Origin: Pseudomonas sp. PDM18 | GTDB lineage: Bacteria > Pseudomonadota > Gammaproteobacteria > Pseudomonadales > Pseudomonadaceae | NCBI RefSeq assembly: GCF_014852585.1 | Contig: NZ_JACVBX010000013.1 | Span: 124,001-188,000, forward strand | DNA length: 64,000 bases | Direction: 5' to 3' | Shown: piece by piece, positions 8,051-16,745 of the stretch | How the letters are laid out: every line of letters begins with the position of its first letter | Numbering within the stretch: position 1 is the first letter of the stretch | Notes under the pieces: generated by a model | Seen by the model: the letters and a program-made list of their open reading frames with translations, nothing else | Told to the model about the DNA's origin: nothing | Databases searched by the model: none | Translations under genes and position numbers: made by a program

Positions 8051-9267
8051 GGGCGCTCCTCCTGCAGATCGGCGACGACCTGCCGATAGAGCCCGGTCAG
8101 GCGCTCGCGCAGCGGCGTCTCCAGGTCTTCAGCGTCCAGGCGCTGGCGGAATACGTCTTCGGGGCTGAGCTCATCGAGGGTTTCCTTGGCTTCGCTGAAC
8201 AACGCCGCCTGCGCGGTGCCGCGCTCGCGGCGGGTGCGCAGGACGATCACCGGCAGCTCTTCGCAGAGCTTCTCGACGCGCAATTGGATGTCGGTCAGGT
8301 AATCGTCGGTGTGCACCATGACTTCCAGCCAGACCGGCTGCTCCGCGCTGCCTTCGTGGGCGACGCGGGCCAGTTCGGCGGGCAGCTCGGCGAGGCTGCC
8401 GCACACCGACTTCAGCGGCTGGAAGCGCGGCACCGGTAGCGCGGTGACGCTACGCAGGCCGCTGTCATCCAGGTCCACCAGCAGCACTTCCTTGCCCTGG
8501 GTCGCCTCGTCGAAGCTCAGCGCAATCGGCGAGCCGCAGTAGCGAATGTGCTCCAGGCCGCCGACCCTCTGCGGCCGGTGGATATGGCCGAGGGCGATGT
8601 AGTCCGCCGCCGGGAAAGCGCTGGTGGGGAAGGCTTCGAGGGTGCCGACGTAGATTTCCCGCACCGACTCGGTGGCGCTGGCGCCGACAGTGGTGAGGTG
8701 ACCGGTGGCGATGATCGGCAGGTGTCGGCCGAGCTTTTCCCGCTCGGCCTCGGCACGCTCGAACAGCTCGCGATAATGCGCCTGGATCGCCTGCTGCAAC
8801 GCCAGCTGCTTGTCCTGCGCGCTCTGCCCGGCCTGGCTGGTGAGCACGTCGCGCGGGCGGATGAAGGGGATCGCGCAGAGGATCGCGCCGGGCTGGCCGT
8901 CACGTTGCGGCAGCACCAGCAACTGGCGGTCGAGGTCGGTGCCGACGGCAGCGATCACCTGGGTATCCAGGCAGGCCAGCAGGTCGCGGGACTCCTCCAG
9001 CATCGCCACAGAGTCATGGTTGCCGCCCAACACCACCAGCCGCGCGCCGGTGTCGCGCAGCTCGACGATGAAGCGGTTGTACTGCTCGCGGGCATAGCTG
9101 GGCGGCGCGCCGGTATCGAACACGTCACCGGCGATGATCACCGCGTCCACCGCCTGCGCGCGCACCTGTTCGACCAGCCAGGCGCAGAACGCCAGGTGCT
9201 CGGCCTCGCGGCTCTTGCCCATGAAATGCTGGCCCAGGTGCCAGTCGGAGGTGTGGAGAATGCGCAT
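8047..9267 (-). CDS. sbcD: Exonuclease subunit SbcD (Mre11-like nuclease)
   Basis: This 406-residue calcineurin-like phosphoesterase is the metal-dependent nuclease partner of SbcC. Phosphodiesterase motifs are in order from the start: MRILHTSDWHLGQ, AGDVFDTG, LGGNHDS, ATGHL and LGHIHRPQ. ATG 9267 is chosen because the conserved MRIxHTSDWHLG is the family N-terminus; the frame stays open about 40 codons further upstream but without family sequence. It is the first gene of an sbcD-sbcC-acetyltransferase operon and is divergent from the TAXI protein gene. Confidence 0.96.
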   Translation of the reverse strand: MRILHTSDWHLGQHFMGKSREAEHLAFCAWLVEQVRAQAVDAVIIAGDVFDTGAPPSYAREQYNRFIVELRDTGARLVVLGGNHDSVAMLEESRDLLACLDTQVIAAVGTDLDRQLLVLPQRDGQPGAILCAIPFIRPRDVLTSQAGQSAQDKQLALQQAIQAHYRELFERAEAEREKLGRHLPIIATGHLTTVGASATESVREIYVGTLEAFPTSAFPAADYIALGHIHRPQRVGGLEHIRYCGSPIALSFDEATQGKEVLLVDLDDSGLRSVTALPVPRFQPLKSVCGSLAELPAELARVAHEGSAEQPVWLEVMVHTDDYLTDIQLRVEKLCEELPVIVLRTRRERGTAQAALFSEAKETLDELSPEDVFRQRLDAEDLETPLRERLTGLYRQVVADLQEERP

Positions 9268-9401
9268 GCCGTGAAGTCCGCAGCCGTGTTTCGAAAGTTT
9301 CGGATGATAGCGGCTTCCGCCATCGCGAGGGCGGATTCGCCAGCCGCCTCCGCGCAGGCTGACTATCTTTTCAGGACAGCACGTCGCCACAAGGACTCTC
9401 C

Positions 9402-10766
9402 ATGCAACGCCTTCTGAATATGCTCAAGGACCTCGCCATCCTGGTACGCGCCAACCTCTGGCTGGTGCCGGTGCTGGCCGCGCTGGTCGCCGCGGTCTTC
9501 TACTTCGTCGCGCCGCCGCCGCCGATGAGCGCCACTCTGGCCACCGGCGCCCCGGGTGGCGGCTACGTGGTGTTCGGCCAGCGGCTGAAGGAGGAGCTGG
9601 CCAAGCAGGGCTTCGACCTGCAGCTGGTGCGCACGGCAGGCTCGCGGGACAACCTCGGCAAACTGCTGGACGGCATGAGCGGCGTGGACCTGGCGCTGGT
9701 GCAGAGCGGCCAGGAGCAACAGCTGGAAGCCGAGCAACGCGCGCACCTGAAGACACTGGGCGCAGTGTTTCAGGAGCCGCTGTGGCTGTTCCAGCGCCGC
9801 GAGGCGAAGATCGACCGCCTGGCCGACCTGCTCGCCCTGCGCGTCGCCATTGGTGGCTCCGGCAGCGGCACCGAGGCGGTGACCGAGGCCATCCTCACGG
9901 CCAACGAGATTCCCACCGATCCCCTGCCCGCCGGCTGGCAAGCGCACGGCGGCAACGCAGTGGCCAACCAGTTGCTGGCCGGCGAACTGGACGCCGCCTT
10001 TTTCGTCGGCCCGGCGGAGAATCCGCTGATCCAGCGCCTGGCCGCGAGTCCGGACCTGAAGCTCACCGGCTTTCGCCGCGCCCATGCCTATGAAGCGCGG
10101 ATTCCCTTCCTCAAGCGCGTGGAAGTCAGCGAAGGCCTGCTGAACCTGGCGCAGAACGTGCCGGACGAGGACCTTGCGACCCTCTCGCCGGTCGCCACCC
10201 TGGTGGTCAACGGCGACTTCCACCCGGCGCTCACTCCGCTGATCCTCGAAGCCGCACGCGCGGTGATGAAAAGCGGCACCCTGCTCGACGCGGCCGGCGC
10301 CTTCCCCAGCGCCGAGCCGCGCACCCTGGCCCTGCAGGAAGATGCCGAGCGCTACTACAAGAGCGGCCCGCCACTGCTGCAGCGCTTCCTGCCGTTCCGT
10401 ATCGCCTCGCTGGCAGACCGCTACATCATCCTGCTGATCCCCTTCATCGCCATCCTCATCCCGCTGCTCAAATCCATCGGACCGCTGTACCGCTGGCGCA
10501 TCCGCGCGCGCATCTACCGCTGGTACCGCTATCTGCGCGAGATCGACCGGCGCCTGGACGAACGCACCGGCAGCGCTGAGCTGAGCACCGAGATCGAACG
10601 CCTGGAGCAGCTGGAGGCCGAGCTGGCCAAGGTCGAGGTACCGCTGTCCTACTACAACGAGCTGTACGAACTGCACCTGCACCTGAACTACGTGATTCGC
10701 CGCCTGCGCCAGCTGCGCCGCAACCGCCGCGAGCGCGACGAGGGGCTGGCGCCGGCGGCGGACTGA
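9402..10766 (+). CDS. Membrane-anchored TAXI-family (TRAP-type) solute-binding protein
   Basis: TAXI proteins are substrate-binding components associated with TRAP transporters. This 454-residue protein has an N-terminal membrane anchor (about 16-38) and a TAXI domain (about 43-320) with LATGAPGGGYVVFG and VAIGGSGSGTEAV. A second hydrophobic helix near residue 345 (YIILLIPFIAILIPLL) follows. The last about 100 residues are a charged, Arg-rich helical region facing the cytoplasm. Ordinary TAXI binding proteins lack this tail, and no TRAP permease gene is adjacent. It may be a tethered sensor or use a distant permease. AAGGA lies before the ATG. Confidence 0.85.
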   Translation: MQRLLNMLKDLAILVRANLWLVPVLAALVAAVFYFVAPPPPMSATLATGAPGGGYVVFGQRLKEELAKQGFDLQLVRTAGSRDNLGKLLDGMSGVDLALVQSGQEQQLEAEQRAHLKTLGAVFQEPLWLFQRREAKIDRLADLLALRVAIGGSGSGTEAVTEAILTANEIPTDPLPAGWQAHGGNAVANQLLAGELDAAFFVGPAENPLIQRLAASPDLKLTGFRRAHAYEARIPFLKRVEVSEGLLNLAQNVPDEDLATLSPVATLVVNGDFHPALTPLILEAARAVMKSGTLLDAAGAFPSAEPRTLALQEDAERYYKSGPPLLQRFLPFRIASLADRYIILLIPFIAILIPLLKSIGPLYRWRIRARIYRWYRYLREIDRRLDERTGSAELSTEIERLEQLEAELAKVEVPLSYYNELYELHLHLNYVIRRLRQLRRNRRERDEGLAPAAD

Positions 10767-10881
10767 TCGGCGTCGCGCATCCCGGCGCCGGGTCGGGTAA
10801 ACTCTGGCGTTTTCCAATCCGCCCGCCCCGCCGCCGCTTCGATGCGTGCGGCGCCGCCGGCACTGAACTTCCGGGTCCGCC

Positions 10882-11889
10882 ATGCCGATTCGTCACGCCA
10901 TCGTCCACCTGATCGACAAGAAGCCCGACGGCAACCCCGCGACGCTGCACGCGCGCGACGCCGAGCTGGGCGACTCCCAGGCCATCGAGAACCTGATGGC
11001 CGACCTCAACGAGAGCTACAACGCCAAGCCGAACAAGGCCTGGGGCCTGTTCCAGGGCGAGTCCGGCGCCTACCCGTTCAGCGGCTGGCTGAGCGAGTAC
11101 CTGGACAACGGCAAGGATTTCGTCGCCTTCTCCAAGCAGGCGGTGGAACACCTGAAGACACTGATGGAAGAATCCAACCTCTCCACCGGCGGCCACGTGC
11201 TGTTCTGCCATTACCAGCAGGGCATGACCGACTACCTGTCCATCGCCCTGCTGCACCACAGCGAAGGCGTGGCGGTGACCGACGCGCTGGAAGTGACCCC
11301 GTCGCGCCACCTGGACCTTGGCCAGCTGCACATGGCGGCGCGGATCAACATCTCCGAGTGGCAGAACAACAAGACGTCCAAGCAATACATCTCGTTCATC
11401 AAGGGCAAGGGCGGCAAGAAGGTCTCCGACTACTTCCGCGACTTCATTGGCTGCACCGAAGGCGTCGACGGCCCGAGCGAGACCCGCACCCTGCTCAAGG
11501 CCTTCAGCGACTTCGTGGAGAGCGAAGACCTGCCCGAAGAGCAGGCCCGCGAGAAGACCGACGTGCTGGTGGACTACGCCACCAGCCAGGCCAAGATCGG
11601 CGAGCCGATGGCCCTGGATGCGCTCTCCGAGCTGATGGACGATCAGGCGCCGCGGGCCTTCTACGACTACATCCGCAACAAGGACTACGGCCTGTCGCCG
11701 GAGATCCCAGCGGACAAGCGCACCCTCAACCAGTTCCGCCGCTTCACCGGCCGCGCCGAGGGGCTGTCGATCAGCTTCGAGGCGCACCTGCTGGGCAGCA
11801 AGGTGGAGTACGACGAGGCCCGCGACATGCTGATCATCCGCGGCCTGCCGACCCAACTGCAGGACCAGCTCAAGCGCCGCAAGGACTGA
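10882..11889 (+). CDS. yejK: Nucleoid-associated protein YejK (NdpA)
   Basis: This 335-residue protein matches the length and N-terminus of the YejK/NdpA family ([17 protein letters not shown], then a [21 protein letters not shown] segment). Members bind DNA as nucleoid-associated proteins, and 37-kDa homologues have been reported to interact with topoisomerases. There are no membrane segments. It lies 115 bases after the TAXI gene and is closed by its own terminator, so it is probably monocistronic. Confidence 0.93.
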   Translation: MPIRHAIVHLIDKKPDGNPATLHARDAELGDSQAIENLMADLNESYNAKPNKAWGLFQGESGAYPFSGWLSEYLDNGKDFVAFSKQAVEHLKTLMEESNLSTGGHVLFCHYQQGMTDYLSIALLHHSEGVAVTDALEVTPSRHLDLGQLHMAARINISEWQNNKTSKQYISFIKGKGGKKVSDYFRDFIGCTEGVDGPSETRTLLKAFSDFVESEDLPEEQAREKTDVLVDYATSQAKIGEPMALDALSELMDDQAPRAFYDYIRNKDYGLSPEIPADKRTLNQFRRFTGRAEGLSISFEAHLLGSKVEYDEARDMLIIRGLPTQLQDQLKRRKD

Positions 11890-11906
11890 GGTCCGTGCGC
11901 TCACAG

Positions 11907-11934
11907 AAAAGCCCATCCCGCGATGGGCTTTTTT
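11907..11934 (+). terminator. Rho-independent terminator of yejK
   Basis: AAAAGCCCATC / GATGGGCTTTT with a 4-base loop and six T, 18 bases after the yejK stop codon. A truncated REP fragment (GGTTCGCGAGCAAGCC) follows at about 11958-11973. Confidence 0.9.
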
Positions 11935-12054
11935 GTGCCTGACGAGTGTCGCCGGGCGGTTCGCGAGCAAGCCAACTTCCGACAAAACACCCCAGAGCAA
12001 GCGGCTCCGCGCTGCTAGAGTCAAATCAGGCGCCTCTCGCTCGCGGTGGCCGCC

Positions 12055-12975
12055 ATGCCCGCCTTGCACGCCCCTACTGTCGCAGCGTCCCCGCTCTCCG
12101 GGCATCCCCGGATGCACTGCTCGTGCTGGGCGCTGCTGTTGCTCCTCTGCACTCGCCTGCTTTTCGCCGAGCCGACGCCCCTCACGCCAAACGTCGCACG
12201 CTTCGTGCTGGCCAACGCGGAATTCAGCGTAATGCACGAGATGGGACACATGCTGATCGCCGAGTACGACCTGCCAGTGCTCGGGCGTGAAGAGGATGCG
12301 GCGGACCAGCTCGGCTTCATCCTGCTGTTCCACCTTTACGCGAAATTGCCGCGTGACGAGGTGGACGCGCGCCTGCTGGACATCGCCGACTACTGGCGGC
12401 TCGAGTGGCAGACGCCCAAGCCGCCGCCGGACCAGGTGCTGGCCTGGGACAGCCACCCGCTGGACGAGCAGCGCTACTACAACATCGCCTGCCTGCTCTA
12501 CGGCAGCGACATGGCGCGGCTGGACTGGCTACCGCCGCTCACTGGCCTGCCCTACGAACGGGCGGTCTACTGCGACCAGGAATTCCGCCAGGCGAACAAG
12601 GCGTTCGAATGGATCAGGCACACCCGACGTACGTCATCGATCCAGCACCACGCGGCCTGGCACCTGACCTGGGACACGCCTTCGATTAACCCGGATGAAG
12701 CCGGGCCGCTGATCGCCCTGCTACGCGACGGTGATCACCTGCAGCTGATGATCAACGAGGTCTTCCGTCTGTTCCACCCGCCGCGCCCACTGAACCTGCG
12801 GCTGGTCAGTTGCGGCGCACCGGACGCCTGGTACAACAGCAACAGCGGGGAAATGGCGCTCTGCTACGAGCGCCTGGAGCACTTCCGCGAAATGGCCGAG
12901 AACCTGCCGCGCCTGCGTACACCGGTGACGCGGCAATGCCCCGGCCCGGCCGGACTCAGGCCGGGCGGATGCTGA
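12055..12975 (+). CDS. DUF4344-type putative metallopeptidase, exported
   Basis: The sequence shows a zinc-binding HEMGH motif (HExxH) in EFSVMHEMGHMLIAEYDL, followed by a conserved GREEDAADQLGFILLF. This suits the DUF4344 family of putative metallopeptidases. A hydrophobic stretch (CWALLLLLCTRLLFA) just before the mature region is a signal peptide. The start is uncertain: GTG 12046, ATG 12055 and ATG 12112 are all in frame, and ATG 12112 gives the cleanest signal sequence. No good ribosome site separates them. Its 3' end overlaps the convergent GST gene by 20 bases. The substrate is unknown. Confidence 0.78.
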   Translation: MPALHAPTVAASPLSGHPRMHCSCWALLLLLCTRLLFAEPTPLTPNVARFVLANAEFSVMHEMGHMLIAEYDLPVLGREEDAADQLGFILLFHLYAKLPRDEVDARLLDIADYWRLEWQTPKPPPDQVLAWDSHPLDEQRYYNIACLLYGSDMARLDWLPPLTGLPYERAVYCDQEFRQANKAFEWIRHTRRTSSIQHHAAWHLTWDTPSINPDEAGPLIALLRDGDHLQLMINEVFRLFHPPRPLNLRLVSCGAPDAWYNSNSGEMALCYERLEHFREMAENLPRLRTPVTRQCPGPAGLRPGGC

Positions 12976-13891
12976 AGCCGATACGCGGGAAGTGCACGTG
13001 GACGGTGCCGGCGCGCGGGTCTTCGCGGCGCAGGATCAGACTCTCCAACCCGGCATGCAGCAGCTCGCCCTCCACCGGGTCGCAGCCATAGTCGGTGGCG
13101 GCAATCACCACGCGCTGGCCGGCCTTGAAGCCGTTGGGATCAATGAAGGCTTCTTCCGGCAGTGCCGCCGGTTGGCTGTCACGGGCCACGGCGATGGCTT
13201 CCTCGGCGCTCATCTCGCTGGCGGCGCCGTGGCCGAAGCCCGATACGCGGCCGAGCCAGGCGGCGACCGACGGGTAATCGTCCACCAGCGGCGCGGTGAC
13301 CGGCGTGCCCTTGAGGAACCACAGACAGTGGGCCAGGGCGAAATCGGCGATGGAAGGCTCGCCGAACAGGAAGTCGCCTTCCTCGCGGGACAGCTGTTCG
13401 TCGACACGCGCCATGAAAGCCGGCCACTGGTGCTTGGCCTGCTCGGCCGGCAACCGGCTGGCGGTGCCGCCGCTGAACAGCTGGCTGCGGTCAGCGACGA
13501 AGGCCTGGAGAAACTGCGGCGGCAGCTTGCCGAAGCGCATGGCGATGGATTCGGGCTGGAACACCAGGCTGACGGCATGCTGGAAGATCACCGAGTCGGC
13601 CCATAGGGCGAAGCTGGCCGAGGTGAATTCGTGGCCTTCGGGGAACAGCGTCGGCACGGCCTTTTCCTGCTCCAGGCGGCGGGCGATCAGCGCGGTGTCG
13701 CAGTAAATGTCAGCACCGACCTGCAGCACCGGCGTCTTGCGGTAGCCACCGGTGAGGGCCATGAGGTCCGGCTTGGGCATCAGCGGCGGGATGGTCACCG
13801 AGCGCCAGGACAGCTGTTTGAAGCCCAGCATCAGACGCGCCTTTTCGGCGAAGGGCGAAGTCGGGTAGTGGTGCAGGATCAGCTCGGACAT
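12956..13891 (-). CDS. Glutathione S-transferase family protein with C-terminal extension
   Basis: This 311-residue protein starts with a thioredoxin-like GST_N domain (about 1-80: LHHYPTSPFAEKARLMLG, and the cis-Pro region KTPVLQVGADIYCDT). An all-helical GST_C domain follows to about 215. An extra about 90 residues lead to a beta-rich C-terminus (GCDPVEGELL...VHFPRIGFSIRPA) not found in standard GSTs. The position of the usual catalytic Cys/Ser holds SPFAE, with Ser as the only candidate. The substrate is unknown. It overlaps the metallopeptidase gene tail-to-tail by 20 bases. Confidence 0.82.
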   Translation of the reverse strand: MSELILHHYPTSPFAEKARLMLGFKQLSWRSVTIPPLMPKPDLMALTGGYRKTPVLQVGADIYCDTALIARRLEQEKAVPTLFPEGHEFTSASFALWADSVIFQHAVSLVFQPESIAMRFGKLPPQFLQAFVADRSQLFSGGTASRLPAEQAKHQWPAFMARVDEQLSREEGDFLFGEPSIADFALAHCLWFLKGTPVTAPLVDDYPSVAAWLGRVSGFGHGAASEMSAEEAIAVARDSQPAALPEEAFIDPNGFKAGQRVVIAATDYGCDPVEGELLHAGLESLILRREDPRAGTVHVHFPRIGFSIRPA

Positions 13892-13937
13892 GGGTGGCTC
13901 CAGCGGCCGGAAGGTGGTCCGGCAGCTTAACCCGTAC

Positions 13938-13953
13938 GTAGGACGAGTCCTAC
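13938..13953. repeat. Perfect short palindrome GTAGGAC-GA-GTCCTAC
   Basis: Seven-base perfect arms around a 2-base centre lie in the 63-base gap upstream of the GST gene and just downstream of the GIY-YIG gene stop. It could be an operator for the GST gene or a decayed REP-type palindrome. Confidence 0.4.
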
Positions 13954-13954
13954 C

Positions 13955-14260
13955 TCATCCCTCGGATGGGACGACATCCACGGCGCTGATGGTGAAGGGG
14001 TTGGCCAGCACCAGGCGCTCCTTGGCTTGCTTGGTCAGAGCCTTGATCGCGCGCTCGCGGCGCAACGCATCGCCCTTGCCGGGGCAGGCCTCGACATAGA
14101 CCAATGCCTGGGCCGGGCTGGAATGGAAGAAGCGCGCACCCTTGCCGGTGCGGTGGGTCTCGAAACGCCGTTGCGCGTCATCGCTGATGCCGCAGTAGAG
14201 CGCGCCGTTCTCGGCGCGCACCAGGTAAACGAACCAGGGCTTTGGCTCGGCGGCGGTCAC
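13955..14260 (-). CDS. GIY-YIG nuclease-superfamily protein (UPF0213/YhbQ-like)
   Basis: This short, about 101-residue protein is a single GIY-YIG domain. [20 protein letters not shown] carries the YLV...YCGIS pair equivalent to GIY-YIG, then [15 protein letters not shown], and [17 protein letters not shown] near the end. Stand-alone YhbQ-like members are small nucleases or nucleic-acid-binding proteins of poorly known role. Start GTG 14260 overlaps the stop of the upstream GST gene (GTGA), so the pair is translationally coupled. The ATG-initiated longer frame is not protein-like upstream. Confidence 0.82.
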   Translation of the reverse strand: MTAAEPKPWFVYLVRAENGALYCGISDDAQRRFETHRTGKGARFFHSSPAQALVYVEACPGKGDALRRERAIKALTKQAKERLVLANPFTISAVDVVPSEG

Positions 14261-14958
14261 GACGCCCAGACTCGCGCCTGCATGCGATCGCAGTACGCAA
14301 CCAGACGCTCGTAGCTGCGCGCCATGTCGTTGAGCGGGGTTTCCAGGGTGCTGAGGATCAGGTTGGCCAGCACGCCGTAGGTCGCCGCGTCGGCGCTGCA
14401 CGGCTGGGCGCCGCCGAAGTACGGCAGGTCGCCGAGCATGCCGTCCAGGGCTTCGAGGTCGTCGCGGGCGAAGCCCAGCAATTCCTCGCGGCTGTGGCGC
14501 AGCAGGCCGCGGCCCTTCAGGTCGCCGCGGATCTTGCGCTGCAGCATGGCGCCCACCACGGGCCGCAGGGGGGCGGGGATGCTGCGCAGCATCACGTCCT
14601 TCACCTGGCGGAAGCCCTGCTCGTCGAGCCAGCGGAAGTAAACCAGCAGCGGCACCAGGTGCTCGTCGCACAGGCGGGTGATCGACACCGCCCAGCCACG
14701 TCCGCGGGCGTCGAGGCCGGCGTCGAGGTCGAACTCGTAGTACTGCTGCAGGGTACGCATGATGATCGCCGTGTCGGCGATGGGTTTGCCATCCAGCGTA
14801 ATGAACGGCAGCTTGCCTTTGGGCCCCTTGCGCGGGTCCATCACGGGCTTGACCTGATACTCCAGGCCGGCGAGGCGCAGGAAGGTCTCCAGCTTCAGGC
14901 AGAAAGGGCTGACGTTGGGTACGTTGAAGGCGGGCGGGAACTGGAAAAGTGTGATCAT
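14257..14958 (-). CDS. Glutathione S-transferase-like protein
   Basis: This 233-residue protein has an N-terminal thioredoxin-like GST domain with Cys in the active-site turn ([17 protein letters not shown]), and the [16 protein letters not shown] segment supplies the cis-Pro. The C-terminal helical domain includes [17 protein letters not shown], as in GST_C_6/metaxin-like proteins. It is first of a two-gene unit with the GIY-YIG protein. The substrate is not predictable. Confidence 0.85.
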   Translation of the reverse strand: MITLFQFPPAFNVPNVSPFCLKLETFLRLAGLEYQVKPVMDPRKGPKGKLPFITLDGKPIADTAIIMRTLQQYYEFDLDAGLDARGRGWAVSITRLCDEHLVPLLVYFRWLDEQGFRQVKDVMLRSIPAPLRPVVGAMLQRKIRGDLKGRGLLRHSREELLGFARDDLEALDGMLGDLPYFGGAQPCSADAATYGVLANLILSTLETPLNDMARSYERLVAYCDRMQARVWAS

Positions 14959-15031
14959 GGCGGCGTCCGGCTCTCAGTCGCCTGTCATTTAAGCCTATCC
15001 GGCCGCCGCGGGCGAGCCCGAAAGCCCGCTA

Positions 15032-15514
15032 TCAGGCCTTCCCTACGCGTTGTGCGCGGTATGCCGCGAGGCCTTTGGCCGCCTGGGCGCGGATCGCGCC
15101 CTGCACCGGCGGCGCCCAACCTAGCAGGGCGCCCTTGGCGCCGAGGGCCTGGCGCGACCACTTCCAGAGGTCAAAGCTGTCCACGTGCTGACATATCAGT
15201 CCATCGCGGAAGTGGAAATGTGCCTGAATATGATTGATCACTTTCCGACCAGTCTGGGTGAAGGTGTAGGACGCCACCCAGCGCGCCGAACCACACGTTT
15301 CGTCGGCTTCGACCCCCTCGTAGGTCAGCGAGAAATCCTGGGCGCGAGCGGTGAGCATGCGCCACATATCGCCGGCCTCGGCGCCGTGCAGGTCGGTGAA
15401 GACCGGGTCACTGAACTGCACGTCAGCGCTGTAGCAGGCGGCCATGGCCTCGCCGTCGCGGCGCTGGAAGGCCTGGTAGAAACGTTCGATCAGTTGGGCG
15501 TTGGGATGGGCCAT
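15032..15514 (-). CDS. NTF2-like/SnoaL-type protein
   Basis: This 160-residue protein has a typical SnoaL-like opening (NAQLIERFYQAFQRRDGEAM, ACYSADVQFSDPVFTDLHG) and the HFHFRDGLICQHVDSFDLWKW ending of the cone-shaped NTF2 fold. The fold serves as isomerase, cyclase or ligand-binding scaffold, and no catalytic identity can be assigned. It is divergent from a GlxA-type regulator with a 146-base shared promoter region, which suggests control by that regulator. Confidence 0.85.
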   Translation of the reverse strand: MAHPNAQLIERFYQAFQRRDGEAMAACYSADVQFSDPVFTDLHGAEAGDMWRMLTARAQDFSLTYEGVEADETCGSARWVASYTFTQTGRKVINHIQAHFHFRDGLICQHVDSFDLWKWSRQALGAKGALLGWAPPVQGAIRAQAAKGLAAYRAQRVGKA

Positions 15515-15660
15515 GGCGGGGCTCGTGTCAGGAGAGATGACGCAGTATCGGGGATGGATCGACTGGACACGATTGGCAATATCGACAACATTATGATCAA
15601 TAGCGCCAGCTGTATCGTCGGAACAGTAGACTTGAATCGCCAGACCAGAAGCGAGACGCC

Positions 15661-16617
15661 ATGTTCAGGATAGCCCTGTTCGTCTGCCCGCAAACCTTGT
15701 GTTCCAGCCTTGGCCTGGCCATGGACAGTTTCCACCTCGCCAACCGCCTGGCCGGCGAGCGACGCTTTGAAGTACTGCGGGTCAGCGCTGACGGTGCGCC
15801 GGTCGCCTTGCCCTTCGGCCGTGTGGAAGTGGAAGGCGCCTTGGACCTTGCAGCGCACTGCGATCTCTTGTTGATCCCCGCCACCGGCGCGGATATCGAC
15901 GCCACCTTTGCCGCCAATCAACCGCTGCTAGCCTGGCTGCGCCGCGCTCCCGCCAGCGTGCAGTTGGGCAGCCTGTGCAGCAGCGCCTTCCTGCTGGCTG
16001 AAGCCGGCGTGCTGGACGAGCGCCGCGCCACCACGCACTGGGCACTGGAAGCGGCGTTCCGCGAGCGTTACCCGCAGGTGCGGCTGGACATCGACGCCCT
16101 GTGCACCGACGACAGGGGGCGCCTCTGCTCAGGCGGCGCCCAGGCCGGGCTGGACCTGTGCCTGTACCTGATCGAGCGCCATGCCGGCGCGGCACTGGCG
16201 CGTCGCGCGGCGGCGACCCTGGTGTTCGAGCACGGGCGCGGCCGTCAGCGGCGCTTCACTCCACTGCTACCCGACCCGCTGCCCGCGGGGTCGCCCCTCG
16301 AGCCGCTGCTGGCCTGGCTGGAAGACAACTACGCGCAGCCCTTCGACCTGGCCAGCCTGGCGCAGCGCGTGCACTGTTCCACGCGCACGCTGTTGCGGCG
16401 CTTCCGTGAGCAGGTCGGAATGTCGCCGAACGATTACGTGCAACGCCTGCGCATTGCTTCGGCACAGGAGGCACTGGGTGATCCGGGGCGCTCGCTGGAG
16501 CGCATCGCCAGCGATGTCGGCTATGCCGACCGAGCGAGCTTCGCGCGCTTGTTCAAACAAGTGTGCGGGGAGACGCCGGGAGCTTTCCGGCAGCGGCTGA
16601 TGGGGCGGCAGGCCTGA
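15661..16617 (+). CDS. GlxA-family AraC-type transcriptional regulator
   Basis: This 318-residue protein pairs an N-terminal DJ-1/PfpI-like class I glutamine amidotransferase fold (about 1-190; GSLCSSAFLLAEAGVLD as the nucleophile elbow with Cys) with a C-terminal AraC double helix-turn-helix (about 215-315). The latter shows FDLASLAQRVHCSTRTLLRR and LERIASDVGYADRASFARLF. Members of this family (ArgR, CdhR, GbdR in Pseudomonas) sense amino acids or quaternary amines and activate catabolic genes. The ligand here is unknown. The divergent NTF2-like gene is the nearest candidate target. Confidence 0.9.
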   Translation: MFRIALFVCPQTLCSSLGLAMDSFHLANRLAGERRFEVLRVSADGAPVALPFGRVEVEGALDLAAHCDLLLIPATGADIDATFAANQPLLAWLRRAPASVQLGSLCSSAFLLAEAGVLDERRATTHWALEAAFRERYPQVRLDIDALCTDDRGRLCSGGAQAGLDLCLYLIERHAGAALARRAAATLVFEHGRGRQRRFTPLLPDPLPAGSPLEPLLAWLEDNYAQPFDLASLAQRVHCSTRTLLRRFREQVGMSPNDYVQRLRIASAQEALGDPGRSLERIASDVGYADRASFARLFKQVCGETPGAFRQRLMGRQA

Positions 16618-16652
16618 CGTCAAGCCGATGGTGGGATTGTCGTGGAAGCGGA

Positions 16653-16720
16653 CCTGCTCGCGAACCCGCCGGACGTGGAAGCCGCCGGACAACACCGTTC
16701 GCGAGCAAGCTCGCTCCTAC
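16653..16720. repeat. REP-like palindrome pair (BIME-like)
   Basis: A full copy ending GCGAGCAAGCTCGCTCCTAC (16701-16720) is preceded by an inverted partial copy, CCTGCTCGCGAAC (16653-16665). It sits between the convergent glxA-type and pcs genes. Further copies are at 17701-17777, 31344-31436 and 34358-34581. Confidence 0.8.
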
Positions 16721-16745
16721 GCGGATCTGTGGATCGACGGAAGAA

